From Oscheius dolichura (lineage: Eukaryota > Nematoda > Chromadorea > Rhabditida > Rhabditidae): DNA of 64,000 nucleotides. Below, one piece after another: positions 1 to 11,800 of this stretch. The stretch spans positions 2,790,001-2,854,000 of the forward strand of contig OW051497.1 of assembly GCA_932521035.1 (NCBI GenBank), in the 5' to 3' direction. A program made the position numbers and the translations under genes. Every line of letters starts with the position of its first letter. Within the stretch, counting starts at the first letter, position 1. The notes under the pieces were generated by a model, which worked only from the letters and a program-made list of their open reading frames with translations, was not told the origin of the DNA and ran no database searches.

Positions 1-17
1 GACCATTTTGCCTCAAC

Positions 18-217
18 ATGGGCTGGAACGACTCCCCATACAAGTACCTGCTTTTACGAGGAGTATTTCCCTTTATAGAAGAAGCCGGCTCCAGTATTCT
101 GCTCAAAAAGCCGTCAATAGATTGGAATGCCCTCCAGTCAAGTGGAGGTTGCTGAAATCTTTTTTCCCATGGCGAGGTCAGGTGATTGCGGGGGTATTAC
201 AATTCTGCTATGGCTGA
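18..217 (+). CDS. possible small or partial gene at left edge
   Basis: An open frame starts at the ATG at 18 and reads about 45 codons with a hydrophobic start. A possible 29-nt intron (about 149-177) would extend it to a stop at 215-217. I recognise no family. The proposed donor is weak and the window edge hides anything upstream, so this may be the last exon of a larger gene or chance. Confidence 0.2.
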
Positions 218-384
218 ATACGATTTTAACTTCGGGGTCGGCATAAACTTCGATGTAAAACACGTGTAATGTTTTCTCACTCTAGGCTTTATTAGAGATG
301 GCCGGTACGGATTCGGGAAATCCATATTACCCGTTCTAACTGTATAGAGGATAGGATCATAGTTTATGCTTCCTTATTGTTTTG

Positions 385-745
385 TTAGTCAAAACCCGTA
401 GCTCTTTCTTCTTCCAGCTCCGCCACCACGCGATCTACGAAAGTCGCGATACAATCGTCTACTTTTTCAATGTTTTGAGGAAGTCTGCGTTAATGAGCTT
501 ACTGTGAAAATAAAATCCGCCCTCAAATTTCTTAACGCCGGGTTTCCTATATAAGAGCTGTTTTTGAACGTGACTCGGCAGCTCTTCTACTGCTCATCTT
601 CTTGAAGTTTTTTTAAAATCTCTCGTTCTTCTAAAATAAAACCAGAGAGTTGACGTTGGATGAGGTTTGCTCGAGACTCAGGACAACTTTTCCTTTTGGC
701 GAGACACACTTTAAATGCAGTCGATGCCATAAACCGCATAGACAT
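385..745 (-). pseudogene. frameshifted minus-strand gene of unknown function
   Basis: Three consecutive stretches read like protein, each in a different frame. From about 745 down to 600 it is Lys/Arg-rich and ends LKKLQEDE. From about 595 to 490 it contains LLYRKPGVKKFEGGFYFHSK. From about 490 to 385 it is acidic, with VDDCIATFVDRVV, and ends at a TAA at 385-387. Each change of frame is what one missing base would give, and no intron with usable ends fits. It is either a decayed gene or a true gene hit by two indel errors. It lies head-to-head with the plus-strand gene starting at 837. No family recognised. Confidence 0.4.
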
Positions 746-836
746 AGATAGTTTGAACCTTGACGACGCCAAAAAAGCGAAATCCCTTTTTTTACATGCT
801 TTGCAGAAGGAATAACGACTTAAAATTTCAGAGAAA

Positions 837-1316
837 ATGCCAAAAATCACAAAATTTGTCAAACCGACGGGTGAGACGATAACTATCATCCCGTTCAAAT
901 GGGGACTGGACGAAGAAGAAGTCAGGGACATTCAATTTCATTTGTAAGTCGGTTTCCCCCATTTTCACCGATTTACATTATTTTCATATTTGTCAGCCTA
1001 TAGAAAGGTCTATCCGTTGGCCTGACAATGTAGACTTGAGGTCTCATTAACACTCTAGATATTCAACTGAATATTTCTTTTCAGGCTCCCAGAGCCAATT
1101 CAAGTCATCCTCCAAGCTAGACTAGAATTCGCATTGGGATGGTATTGCGAGGATAACGAGCACCTTTTCGACCTCCTGGACAACAAATTCATCGACCGCG
1201 GCTATCAGATGTACAATCAACACAAACACACAGTCACACTACAGGACAGAAGAAATAGATGGATTAATCTTCAGAATTTCCTTACGTCTGCTTGGTCAAA
1301 AGCTGTCCCGAGCTGA
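837..1316 (+). CDS. hypothetical 112-residue protein
   Basis: Two exons, 837-943 and 1085-1316, join across an intron with a GTAAGT donor and a CTTTTCAG acceptor. The 112-residue product begins MPKITKFVKPTGE and has no signal peptide or membrane segment. The middle is acidic (WGLDEEEV) and the end is rich in Asn, Gln and aromatics. An AATAAA signal follows at about 1383. The frame stays open precisely across the splice, which supports a real gene. The function is unknown. It is divergently arranged with the broken minus-strand gene upstream and may share its promoter region. Confidence 0.6.
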
Positions 1317-2227
1317 AGACGACCAGCTCTTTTTATGGGAATCTCACAGTAGACAATGTATTTTCAGGAAAAGATTGACTGAATAAATATGTTGTCTTTT
1401 ATTTATTCAAATCTCTCGTGACTTGGGGAGGGATAACAACAAATACAAAACAGTGGGTTGAATTGACTGATAAATAACGATAAAAGGAAAACGCTCTTCT
1501 TGTTATCTCCTAAGCGGCCTAATTTTTCCTATGCCCTGCCTTTCTTTTTGCCTTTCCTGGAACCTTTTCCCACTTTTCGAACGAGTATCCTCCCATTCCA
1601 GAAGCTAGGATTGCCTTCCAGAAACGTAGTGTCCTTCCTCGAAGTATTGCCTTCACTAAGGGTTATCCTACACTTCGACACTACATATCTCTCACCCCTG
1701 GGTTCATCCCATCTTTTTAAATTGTAATATCATTGTAAAACTATGCTCTTTGGTTCTTTTTGTTTTGGATCAATCAGAATTTTTTCCTAGACTTGCCGTC
1801 AATCAGTCTGACCCATAGATAAGGTCTGCCTCCTTTTGCCCACGCCATCCTTAACCTTTCCCCTTTCGCTTTCATTGGATTTAAGAATGCAGGCCATCAG
1901 AGAGCTAGCGTCACCTACTGTTCCCGCGAAAAGGAAAGAAGAGGCGGTTGGTCATCTTACAAGTAGTGTTAACCATTCGAATTCAGGTGGTCTTTTTCGA
2001 ATCCCTCACGTATGACCTTCTCTGCCTGTTGGTCAGTCTCATTTTCGAGTTCATCCTCTGGTCGCATAGCGGACTTCTGGTCTTCATTCTAACAGACTTC
2101 CTCCTTCCCTATTTTATTCGAAAAGAAAAAGACAGTGACGAAAAACTCCTTTGAAGAAGTCAATCTGCTGACTTGGTGACTTCATTGTATACTCACATTA
2201 TGAGAAGGCGTGTATCTAATAAATCAG
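1317..2227. other. about 0.9 kb without a secure gene
   Basis: Contains the 3' end of the preceding gene and short minus-strand open stretches at 1531-1710 (ending in a Lys/Gly-rich tail), about 1775-1890 and about 1970-2090 (acidic). These could be exons of a minus-strand gene, but I could not join them with acceptable splice sites. Confidence 0.3.
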
Positions 2228-2729
2228 TTGCTGTGCTATGACGCGACCTTTGAAGTTTTACGGCACCGCAACTTTAAGACCTTTCCTTCCCCTCTGCCCA
2301 CAGAGTGCTCTGTGCTCGTCCACTCAGTGGTTGCCCGAGGATACTGCGTTCCACTTCCACGAAATTCTCCTTTCTACTGCCTGCTCACTTCAATTATGGG
2401 AAAACTCTATCATGCCACCTTAACATTCGATCCCTTGAAGAAAACTAGCATCGCTAATCTAGAACCTGGAGAACACCTGTGTGAGTCACGTCTGGGCACA
2501 ATTGATAGTGTTCTAATTTTAGTTTATGATACCATTTCCGGAATGATTATTGCCGTGATCCTGCTCCTTTGCTTGATATTTTTGGTTGGGTCAGTATAAG
2601 TAATTTTTACTGTAAAGCTACTTTTAGAAGTGTTGTCTATGTCCTGGCGACGTTTGTAAGAAGAGCAAGAAAAAGCATCGCCATGTCCACTGGAAGTTAT
2701 ACGCGGTTCCTTTCCCCAGACGTCGTTGA
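2228..2729 (+). CDS. single-pass membrane protein with Cys-rich basic tail (5' end unresolved)
   Basis: An exon opening after an AAATCAG acceptor at 2227 runs to 2593 and joins 2628-2729 across a 34-nt intron. It encodes an ectodomain of about 95 residues with several Cys, then a hydrophobic span (SGMIIAVILLLCLIFLVG), then a CCLC cluster followed by a Lys/Arg-rich tail ending PFPRRR. The CC motif just inside the membrane resembles a palmitoylation site (inference). No in-frame ATG was found at the 5' end, so a first exon is missing from the model. No known family recognised. Confidence 0.45.
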
Positions 2730-3016
2730 TGAGGAGACAAGATCTTCCGTGGCTTGTTGTAGAAGAGAGGTAACCTAAACGGAACTAAACATCATTTGTT
2801 CGTTTTGTAAGTTTAATCAGGAGGTGACGAGTAGCTGATTAATGAAACTGTTCCTGATAAGCCGGACTTTGATGTACAGGAAATTTTATTTACAGAGAAT
2901 CGGATGTACAGGAAATATCAATATCATGCAAATAGCTGAGGAGGGGAACAATATACAGTATTTACAGTAAATGTACAAGTTACACGTAGGAAGATGAGGT
3001 GGCTTCGGGAAGTAGA

Positions 3017-4439
3017 CTAAGCGTCAGGATGCGCCGCACACCCATTTGCCACAAACATCAACTGTTTGTTTATCTTCTCGACGTATTTCGGGGCGCAGGC
3101 GATCTTGCCGAAGTCGACGATGGAAGCAACCATCCTCATTTGGATCCCTTTCTCTTCGGCCTGCTCCAGGATGTAGCCGCCCTTGGTTTCTTTCCTGCAC
3201 TGGACAATGAAGTCCACGTCTGTTTCAATCTGGTCCACCAGGTTCTCCACTAGGGCACTGGCAGCTTCCTCGTCCTCGGCCCACAACGGTGCAATCTGCC
3301 ACTTATTCGGAATATTTCTACAGGGCCGGGTGGCTGCATATCCTGTGACCTCGCCATTTGAGTCGACGATAACTGCTCCTTAAACGTGACGATTATAAAC
3401 GCCTCTTATCTGATAAAATTACCTTTAACCAGGGGGACGAAGAGCTCGAGGAAGGTCGATCTATCTGTTCCCGTGACTTTGTAGTCGAACTTGATCAGTG
3501 AAGCCATGAGTTCCGGGTTCAGCTTCTCGGTGGAGACGATGTTGAAGTTATTGTTGTGGGGAGGGAAGATGGAGAGGAGCTCCTTCTTCGTCTTGGGGTA
3601 CACGTTGAAGACCTCCCATAGGGGTGCAGCCTCCACCGGCCCCGTCATGTATTTCTCAACCATCGAGGCGCCTAAAACCGAAGCCGTTAATTAACACCAC
3701 TTTTTACTCCACTTACGGGCTTTTGCAATAATAGGCCTGTCAATCTTTTTCATCTCATCGTAAAAGTAGGCGATCAAGTACATTCCAAACCCGGAGGAGC
3801 GGAGCTCCTTTCTTGTGACGTAGAAGTTAGCGTATACGAGGTCTTCCGTAAAAACGGCACTTAGTGCTGAGATGAGGAGTCCGTCTATAAAACCGCTTGT
3901 TAGTGGAAGGTTGTTGGATGTGCAATACCTGAGTTCCGCACCAGGAAAGCCACCCGGCAGTTGGGGAGCTTCTTCAGGAGAGAGAGCGTCACATCATCCT
4001 GGTTGATGAAGATTTCATCGAGAATCTCCTCTAGCTGGCTCCACAATTCAGGAGTAACCTCCTCCGTGACCTGAAAAAGGATACTGTAAAAGAGATGACA
4101 TTATAAAAGACTTACGGTGTAGTCTTCTTCCTTGATCTCCATAGGCATTCTTCTTTTGTAGCTTGTCGAGAGTGTCGAGCTAGGTAGCTTGTTCTTCTTG
4201 GTCCGCCACTGCTCTTTTATACTGTCCAGCCATGTGCGATAAGGTTCCTGTGAGCTAAAAACCCTTGCTTGTGGGTGAAACACGTCATGAAGACGCAACT
4301 CCATGTAGTTAACCAAAAGTGATTCATTTGGGAGAAGGAAGAGCGAATACCTCAAGATGGAGGCGGACATAAAGAACATATTGAACGTCTGGCCAGGATC
4401 TAATAGAAACCAGGAGAGTAAACAGCCCTGTCTTTTCAT
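3017..4439 (-). CDS. GNAT-like nematode protein (DUF1248-type suspected)
   Basis: Five exons (3017-3378, 3423-3671, 3717-3884, 3929-4070, and 4117 to 4439 or 4156) splice in phase on the minus strand. The N-terminal half has the layout of a GNAT acetyltransferase fold: a strand ending in VRNSG, then FYVTRKELRSSGFGMYLI, which resembles the acetyl-CoA loop with R-x-x-G-x-G spacing. The C-terminal half carries GEVTGYAATRP and an IAPLWAEDEEAA helix typical of a second GNAT-like lobe. This arrangement reminds me of nematode proteins annotated DUF1248. The start is uncertain: ATG at 4439 gives a hydrophobic leader, while ATG at 4156 fits a plain cytosolic protein. Acetyl acceptor unknown. Confidence 0.6.
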
Positions 4440-6251
4440 TTGGAAGGCATCTCAACGAGTTTTCTTCTCCTCCTTTGTGTATATTCCCATTTTTTGACCA
4501 CTGGAGTTCATTTTACCCGTTCATTTTTGTAGTTTTACTGCCATACTACAGTGTATCTCATGATATTTACCCCGTCTGCCTCTGATATAAACTATAATTT
4601 AACTCTGACAATTGATACTTATCCGCGTGCCCCTAATTCATCATCTCGGGGGCGGGATTTGTTTTCATCTTCAAGCTTGCCTGTTGCCGTAGGTAACCAA
4701 ACCTTTTCATTTTTAGAGAGGTTTCATCGGACGGCTGGTTGCCTTTTGAGGATCATCTCTAGTTTTAGGATGGACTCTGCCCTCGACGAGCACATGCATA
4801 CCGAAAAGTTCACCGCCTCCGCCGTTACCGGTGTTCCCCAACGTGCGTACCTATTTCAGGAAGTTTATCTTATCGCAGTTAAACGTGACTTCGTAAGATA
4901 AGGAAAAACCAGTATTTTGATAACTCCCCCGCAGGATTTCCTTCCGTTACGTAAACCAAAACCACACAGCAGATAAGAGTATCAAACCCACATGTTCCTG
5001 ATCAAAGGCCTGATATGAGCGCTCAACTTCCTGTGCCAAAATTTGCCTAGAGACAGTTAATATTCAAGCTGAAGGAGCTGTTGCGCCTCCGCTTTAAAGA
5101 CCGACGTGACGTATGGTTTCAGGCGAACACAGCAGTCTTGGTCATTTCGGCATGGGTATGACTATCTTCACACTTCTGGCGTGAGTCAAAATCCTATTTG
5201 ACTCTCTGATGCTGATCAATTCAGAATCGGCGTGTTTTTCCTCATCCACTGTTTCCGAGTCAAGCTCCGTGCTCGTCGCTACCACGCCAGTCTCCCTAAT
5301 GTAAATCCACGTGTGGCCTATAAAGCCCCGCAAAGAAAATAGAGAGAAAGCAGATTTATAAGTGATGTTTATGGTTCATATGAGATCTCGAATAAAGTTG
5401 CTTATAATTGAAGTTGTCAGAATGGTTGTTACAAGATTGGGTGTCTCCTTCTCCGCAAACAAACAAATTAAAAAAACTGATGTTCAAAACTTAATCGGTT
5501 AAAAGGTGATGGTTAAACAGCTTCAGGTATGCCGTCCGAATAAACAGTAGTTCAACAAGGGGTAATGCCTTTTATCCTTGAAAATCTGATGTTGAGGTTG
5601 TCTCCACTGCAACCCATCTCCTTTTGTAGTCAAGTACTCGGATCCCAGTTCCTAGTTTCCCCCTTTTCCATCTGATTCAAAGAAAAACAGTTGAATCATC
5701 TGTGGTAGTCGAGGTCTGTCTAGAAATGATGCCATAGTAGACCGTCTTCGTGTTGTTCAGTGGATATTGAATGAGTAATACGGCGGCGTCCTCGCCCCGG
5801 TCGCGTTGTCCCCCCAGCTTCTCTGGCCAGCTCACTACTCTCTGCCTCTTTCTCTGTACGTCTCTGGAATATTGATCTACCACCCTGTCTATTAACATTC
5901 TCTTTTCCATTTGCTGTCTTCCCAAAACGAAACAGTCTAGACATTTCCCAACAGTTAGCGTGTGAAAGGCCATAGTATTCCTTTTGCCTTTTATTTGCCT
6001 GCCATTGATCCTGATCCTCGATTTTTGTGACTAAAATTGATAAGGAAGAATCTGTAGTGAAAAATTTTTGCCACGGCCGTTCTGGCGTATAATGATCTCT
6101 CGGTATCTTTGTCATCCCCTTGTTTGTCTTTCAACCGTCGATCTGTGGTGAGAAAGATTCATATTTTGTCCTTTTCTCCTCTTGTAACATGTAGTAAATC
6201 AATTTACTGTTTAGAGCTCTATCCTTTTCAAGCCACTTGTCGATATCCGTG
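4440..6251. other. 1.8 kb with only orphan exon-like stretches
   Basis: A coding-like exon at 4770-4842 (starting MDSALDEH, with a possible GTGCGT donor) may be a 5' exon of the downstream methyltransferase gene, but I cannot link it. A minus-strand stretch at 5720-6115 stays open for 131 codons with a basic, low-complexity product and no recognisable domain. Nothing else seen. Confidence 0.3.
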
Positions 6252-6999
6252 ATGAGCCTGGCGAACTCCAATCTATACAGGATGGTCCTCCTCCCCACAA
6301 TGAAAAAAATCCTTCAGGGATTCTTTCATAATAAGAAAATTTTGGTTATTAGATCCGAATCAGGTAAGCCTGTTGTTTCCAAACAGAAGTAATGATTAGT
6401 TTAGGACAGCTTGGATACGACATCCTGCATAACGGTGCCCGCGAGGTTATCGCCATCGAGGGCAATGACGATCTCGTTCAAGCTGCCATAAAGACATATG
6501 GAAAATGCCAAGACATTATGTTCAAGAATGTCGATGTCACGGAGCTCAAGATGGACCGAGACTGTGACGTGGCATGTATGTCTCCGTGTATGCCACGAAC
6601 TTCATCGAAAACGAGCAGCAGTTGGTGCTCTCCTTCAAGAACATCCACAAAGCCCTGAAGGACGAAGGCGTCTTTGCTGGCATCTTTCCCAACATCGGGC
6701 AGAGACAGGACACTAGCATTGATGCTTACTTCGGTGTTGGACTGGAAGCCCCCTCGTCCCCGTGGAAGGAGGGCAACAGCTGCAGTATGCTGCTCTATTC
6801 GAAGGACAAGACACCCAGCTGCTCCCGCACTTCCTACTCTTACTCAAAAGGAATGTATGAGGACAAGCTCAAGGAGGCTGGCTTTCAGCGCGTGTTCTGG
6901 CTGGCGCCTTGCGTCAACGAAGAGGTCCGCAACATTTATTACAAGAACGAATTGACCCGAGACGTTTCCTTCCTCGCGTTCAAGCAGTGGAAGTGTTAG
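6252..6999 (+). pseudogene. class I SAM-dependent methyltransferase with an internal frameshift
   Basis: Exon 1 (from at latest 6252 to 6363) and exon 2 (6405-6999) join over a 41-nt intron. Together they give motif I as KILVIRSESGQLGYDIL, the acidic SAM-binding strand VIAIEGND, and the IENEQQLVLSF and ALKDEGVFAGIFPN region (motif IV to V) of a Rossmann methyltransferase. At about 6573 the frame changes: translation runs through DRDCDVA, then resumes as YVSVYATNF two bases out, as if TG had been inserted in the run CATGTATG. The rest is open to a TAG at 6999. There is no room for an intron, so this is a pseudogene or an assembly indel. Substrate unknown. Confidence 0.6.
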
Positions 7000-7348
7000 A
7001 TTTGATGATCTGATGGTTTTCTGAAGATACCATGTTTGGATTTATGAATATTTCTTGTATTTATTTTTGCTCTCCTCTCTCTGGACGGGCATGTCAACAA
7101 CTTATGGGCAAGGGAAGACGAGCCCCACGGGGACGGGCAAAAGAGAGCATGCCTACTAGTGTTGATCCATTGATCTTTTCTTTTGTTGACAGCAGCAAGC
7201 GTTCTTCCTCGGGGAGACTGGAAAGATGGTGGAACTGTTCTTGACTGCACCCTGACTGACTGAACGTAGCTCCTTTGGAACATTCCGTCAAAGACGAACT
7301 TTTCACAACATGGGAATGTGAAAAACAGCTTCAGTTTATCTGAGCGAC

Positions 7349-7356
7349 TATATAAA
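7349..7356 (+). promoter_or_regulatory. TATA box of the Cys-rich peptide gene
   Basis: A TATATAAA box lies 32 bp before the ATG at 7388, leaving a very short leader. This is consistent with a highly expressed small secreted-peptide gene. Confidence 0.6.
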
Positions 7357-7387
7357 CGTGGGAGTCTAAACAATTCGCCAGTCCGCC

Positions 7388-7625
7388 ATGCTAGCTCTCG
7401 TTCTTCTCATTCTCCTCTGTGCTTCTGTCACTGCCGAGCAGGTAAATCGGACAACTTGGGGTTCTCATAACATTTCAGTGTGGTATTCGCGCTGACTGTG
7501 AACACGTCATGAATCACGAAGGGAAACATTTTTGTAAATGCGGAAGAAGTGAGCAGGGAACGTGCGACATTGATTGCGGCCCCTATGATGAAAGCACTTG
7601 CCGCTGTCCTTATTTTCCCGCATAA
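7388..7625 (+). CDS. secreted 66-residue Cys-rich peptide
   Basis: Exons 7388-7441 and 7479-7625 flank a 37-nt intron placed exactly at the end of the signal peptide (MLALVLLILLCASVTAEQ). The mature part of about 48 residues has eight cysteines spaced C-x5-C-x11-C-x-C-x7-C-x3-C-x7-C-x-C, suggesting four disulfides. A TATA box precedes it and AATAAA follows at about 7633. The signal-peptide exon plus Cys-rich exon plan is common among nematode secreted defence or effector peptides, but the spacing matches no family I can name with confidence. Secreted from the cell; role unknown. Confidence 0.75.
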
Positions 7626-7710
7626 ACGTGCCAAATAAACTTTTACTGTTTTGGATAAATGCATATTTTAACAAATATAGGATAGGTAAATTCAAGATCA
7701 TTTGGGAGAC

Positions 7711-8385
7711 TCACTTTTGAGAAGTAGGGGGGCCACACCAGCAGTCGGGAGTGCACGTACTGTAGTCGACCGCTTTGGCAATTTCTCCCTTGCCGTGAAA
7801 GACATGGAGCGGGCTCAGGCTGGGATCCGGTGGAGGAAAGAGTTCCTGCTTCGGGGTAATCGGAGTGGGAGAAAAAGAAGTCGCGAAAAAAGGGGCAGGA
7901 ATTCCAGCATAGACAACGGGTACCATAGTATGAAAATTGTACAGGTGAGGCTGCGGGGTAGGATTAGGTTCGGAATAATTTAGCATCATCTGGTTAGCCA
8001 TCTTCTCTCTCTGAATTTTCTAATCTTGAAACATTTGGAAACGAAGAAAATAAAACTAAATTGAAAAATAACTGACCTTTGCTATGATGAAGTTACGAAG
8101 CTGTTGTTTTGTGTCCATGGATTTTTGAAGTTGTTCAGGAGTCATTTTTGGAGGAGGTCCCTTGGGAAGATGTGTGTACCAGTTGACTCCCTTGTTCTTC
8201 TTTACAGGCTTCGCCTTTCCGGGCTGGGACTGATCGGTATCAGGATTGTTCTCTTGGCTGTCTTGACTTTCGGAGGTTGCTGGGGAAGCAGACTGCTAAA
8301 ATACGGATATTCAAAGCTTATCCAGAAAAGAAACCGCGTGCACCTCTCGATCCATAATAGCTGCCAAGTCGGTCCAAAGATCCAT
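7711..8385 (-). CDS. proline-rich hypothetical protein, 186 aa
   Basis: Three exons (7711-8010, 8077-8295, 8344-8385) give a soluble protein starting MDLWTDLAAIMDRE. The second exon is Ser/Gln/Asp-rich, then basic (KAKPVKKNKG), and contains NWYTHLPKGPPPKMTPEQLQ. The C-terminal third is Pro-rich with a Cys-rich end (CTPDCWCGPP). No catalytic domain is visible. The WYTHLPKGPPP segment looks like a short conserved peptide and could be a docking motif (inference). The 8011 splice was chosen because the alternative acceptor 14 bases upstream breaks the frame. Confidence 0.6.
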
Positions 8386-8875
8386 AGTGAAAATTACTGA
8401 AAAGAAAGAAGTCAACACGGGAAAATGAGCAGTAGACAAGTCTAAGAAGAAAGAGAGCGCTTGTTTTCAACGTAATGATACCGAGCGCAGTGATCCACTC
8501 CCAAGACCGACTCACCCGGGTTACACACCGGAGGATCCATTTGCACCAACTCACTGTACACTCGGTCTAGAAGCACTGACACAATCAGAAATAGCAACTA
8601 GCCGGCTGAGGGAGAGCTTGTCTCGGACAGGATACCTTTTCAGCAGACACACACCTTTTTACTTTCCCCGGGGGCTCGCAGTCGCCTGTTATTGCCCAGA
8701 GACTTCTTTTAAAAACAAAACAGATTTTCGAATAAATACAGTTTAATGTTGACGCTTCTTCAGTTTTTCAAGTACAAAGCAATGTAAAATAAACACGAGA
8801 ATAACCTTTTCTCTATAGCTTCTAGTCACGATCAACTAGAAAATACAATGAATGACATAAAATAATAAATAATAG
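8386..8875. other. intergenic, no gene seen
   Basis: About 490 bp between the divergently placed starts and the 3' end of the calcium pump gene. AT-rich near 8700-8875, consistent with a 3' UTR on the minus strand. Nothing else recognised. Confidence 0.5.
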
Positions 8876-11800
8876 TTAAACATTGGATGCTTCAGAGGGG
8901 GTCATCGAAGTGTTACGCTTTCTTGAGTGGCGTTCCTGAAAAGAACATTATGCTTTGCCTGATGGCTAATGGCTTACAGCAGAACGGCCACGGGCGACGT
9001 GCTTGACCTTCCTGAAAGTTTTCTTCTTCTCCTTGATCTCTTCAGAGATGTTCTTCATCTCGGTTTCGGCTCTTTCGGTGGCGGCTTCTAAAATTGCTAC
9101 TATTCAGTGAGAGATGGTTCGTCTACGCTTCTGTTGCTTTCTTTCATGGCGGTATTTTCTGTAACTGGCTCTCCAGCGCTCAGCAGCGTCGGCAGTCATC
9201 TTGGGGGCTGTTTTACCAAAGTTGGTGGTTTCTTTGACTTGGAAGGCACGGAGAACTCTCAGCTGTAAGTGGTTTTTGTCTTGAAGAAAAGCCAAATCTT
9301 ACATGGTTTCCAAGAAGGACCATTCCGCGCAGCCAGAGAGACTTTCCAGAACGGCGAACCGTCAGAGCACGGGATCGGACATGGGTTTGGTAGTCTCCAT
9401 TGATGTGAATGGCCGTGGGTTGAACTTCTCCACGTCCGACTTTCCATGTCTTGGGAAGCTTCTTGCTCGGAATGGTGGCAACCACTTGACCCCAAGCGAG
9501 CTCAGAAGCACCAAGGATGATGCAGACGATCCACTAAGATGGTAACTATTACATGTAGCAAGATCAATTTACATGAGAAAGGTTAAGAGGGGCTGTGGAG
9601 AACCAGGCGCCTCCGTACTGAACGATGAGAATCTGCCCAATGAAGGTTGAAACCCAGATGACGCAGAAGACGCGGTTTCCAATCAATCCCTTGAAGACAT
9701 TCCTCTCGCTGTGGACCTTTCTGGCATTGATCTCGTTGAAGATGGTCATCATGACGAAGGCGTTGAACACCAGGGTGAAATGCTGAGAAGGAGGAGCGAA
9801 GAGAGGAGCATAGAGGCCGGATTTGATGCCGAAGATGCTGTCACCATAGTAGAAGATGGTGAAGAGGATCACCATTTGATAGATAGCGTGGCACAGGATG
9901 TTCTTGACCATGGTACGAGAGATCAGGGATTTCTTCCTTCCGTAGGGCTTCCTGTTCAGGAGATCTTCGCCAGGAACTTCAGTTGCAAGGGCGAGAGAGG
10001 CCAGCGTGTCCATGATGAGGTTGATCCAAAGCATGTGGACAGCCTTGAGAGGGGAGTCGGAAACAGTACAGGCACCGATGAAAGCGGTCATGACGGCGAC
10101 CACATTCACTGTCAGTTGAAACTGGAGGAACTTGGAGATGGAGTCGTAGACGTTCCTTCCCCACATGACGGCCCTGACGATGGAGGTGAAGTTGTCATCG
10201 GTGAGAATAATGTCAGAAGCTTCCTTAGCCACATCTGTACCGGCAATGCCCATGGCAAAGCCGACGTCAGCTTTCTTCAGGGCGGGGCCGTCATTTGTAC
10301 CATCACCAGTTACCGCCACAATTTCGCTAGAAACTCTATGGTGTTGGGAAAGGTTATTGCCTACCGCTGAGAAGTGGCTTTGCTGTCGATGATACCCTTG
10401 ACCAGATTGTACTTGTCAGCGGGTTGAGCTCGGGCAAGGACACGAAGTCTTGGCCAGACCTGATCCAATTTGGCTTGAGAAACCTTTCCATCTTCTCCGC
10501 GGATTCTCTCATTGAATTCTTTTCCTTCCATTGATAGGAAGTCCTCTCCAGGTTCCAATATTCTGCAAGCGGTGGCAATAGCTCGAGCAGTATTGATGTT
10601 GTCGCCCGTCACCTGAAAAACAATTCATTAGAGAGAAGGTGGCACCAAGATTACCATTCTGACGGTGATACCGGCCCTGCGACACTTTTCGATAGCTGCG
10701 GGCACTTCCGGTCTGACGGGATCTTGGATACCACAGATGGCTATGCTAACGAAGTTTCTGTACATCTCTTCCTCATTGTCCCACTCGATCTCAGAATCTT
10801 TCTCAAATGGAATCTGAACCACCAACATTAAACAACACGTTGTTTGTATTACCTCAGTTCTGTCGGCTTCGCGAGCTTCTGTTCTGATCATGTCCTTGTA
10901 GGCGATACAAATGGTACGGAGACCATTGTTAGCCATCTGGGAGACGACGGTGGCCATGATCTCTTTCAGACGGTCGGCAGTGAAGAGGTGGGGCTTCCCA
11001 TCGGAACCAAGAAGAAAGGCGCATCTGCCGAGGACGATTTCACTGGCTCCCTTGCAGTAGACTCGGTAACCGACGTCTTTTCCATTCTCGTAGAGACGGA
11101 CAACGGTCATCATGCACTTCCTGGAGGAATTGAAAGTGTAGACCTTGAAGTGATCCTCTTCGGGAAACTGCTTTCTGATGGTGGCATAGTCTCCTCCAAG
11201 CTTCTTGACGAAGCCAAGAAGACCACATTCTGTCTTGTTTCCCAGTTGTTGCATGGCTTCTCCCGGTTTGGTTGGCTCTTGGATCATTGAGTTGTAGGCA
11301 CTGTTGACGGAGATCGATTCCAGGATCAGGTTTACGGTATTTCCAGGTAGAGTAGCGCCGGTTGGCTGGGCATCCTGTCCCTCGTAGTGATTTCCATTGA
11401 TGTACGAGTCAACAACAGTCATTCTGTTTGTTGTGAGAGTTCCGGTCTTGTCCGAGCAGATTGAGGTGGCATTACCCATGGTTTCACAGGCATCCAAGTG
11501 ACGGACAAGATTGTTGTCGTGCATCATTTTTCGAACGGAGTAGGTTAGAGCCAAGGCAATAGCAAGGGGGAGTCCTTCGGGGATAGAAATGACCAGGATG
11601 GTCACGGCGATTATGAAGAACTTGACGAACATTTGAATATCAGCGAAAAGGAAGGGACGGCCGGCCATGATGTAGTTCTCAACACAGAAGCGAGTGACCA
11701 GCACGATGAGGGCGACAACCGCGACAGTTGTTCCACAGTAGATGATTTGAAGAGCGAGCTTGGCAAGCTTGGTTTGAAGCACACTCTTGGACATGAGGCC

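Noticed and set aside
8007-8024. TTTCAAG acceptor at 8025 for the proline-rich gene
   Set aside because: Gives a 23-nt extension that breaks the frame; the ATTCAG site at 8011 keeps it.
10165-10370. plus-strand ORFs across the calcium pump
   Set aside because: Antisense shadows of exons whose minus-strand products carry every pump motif.
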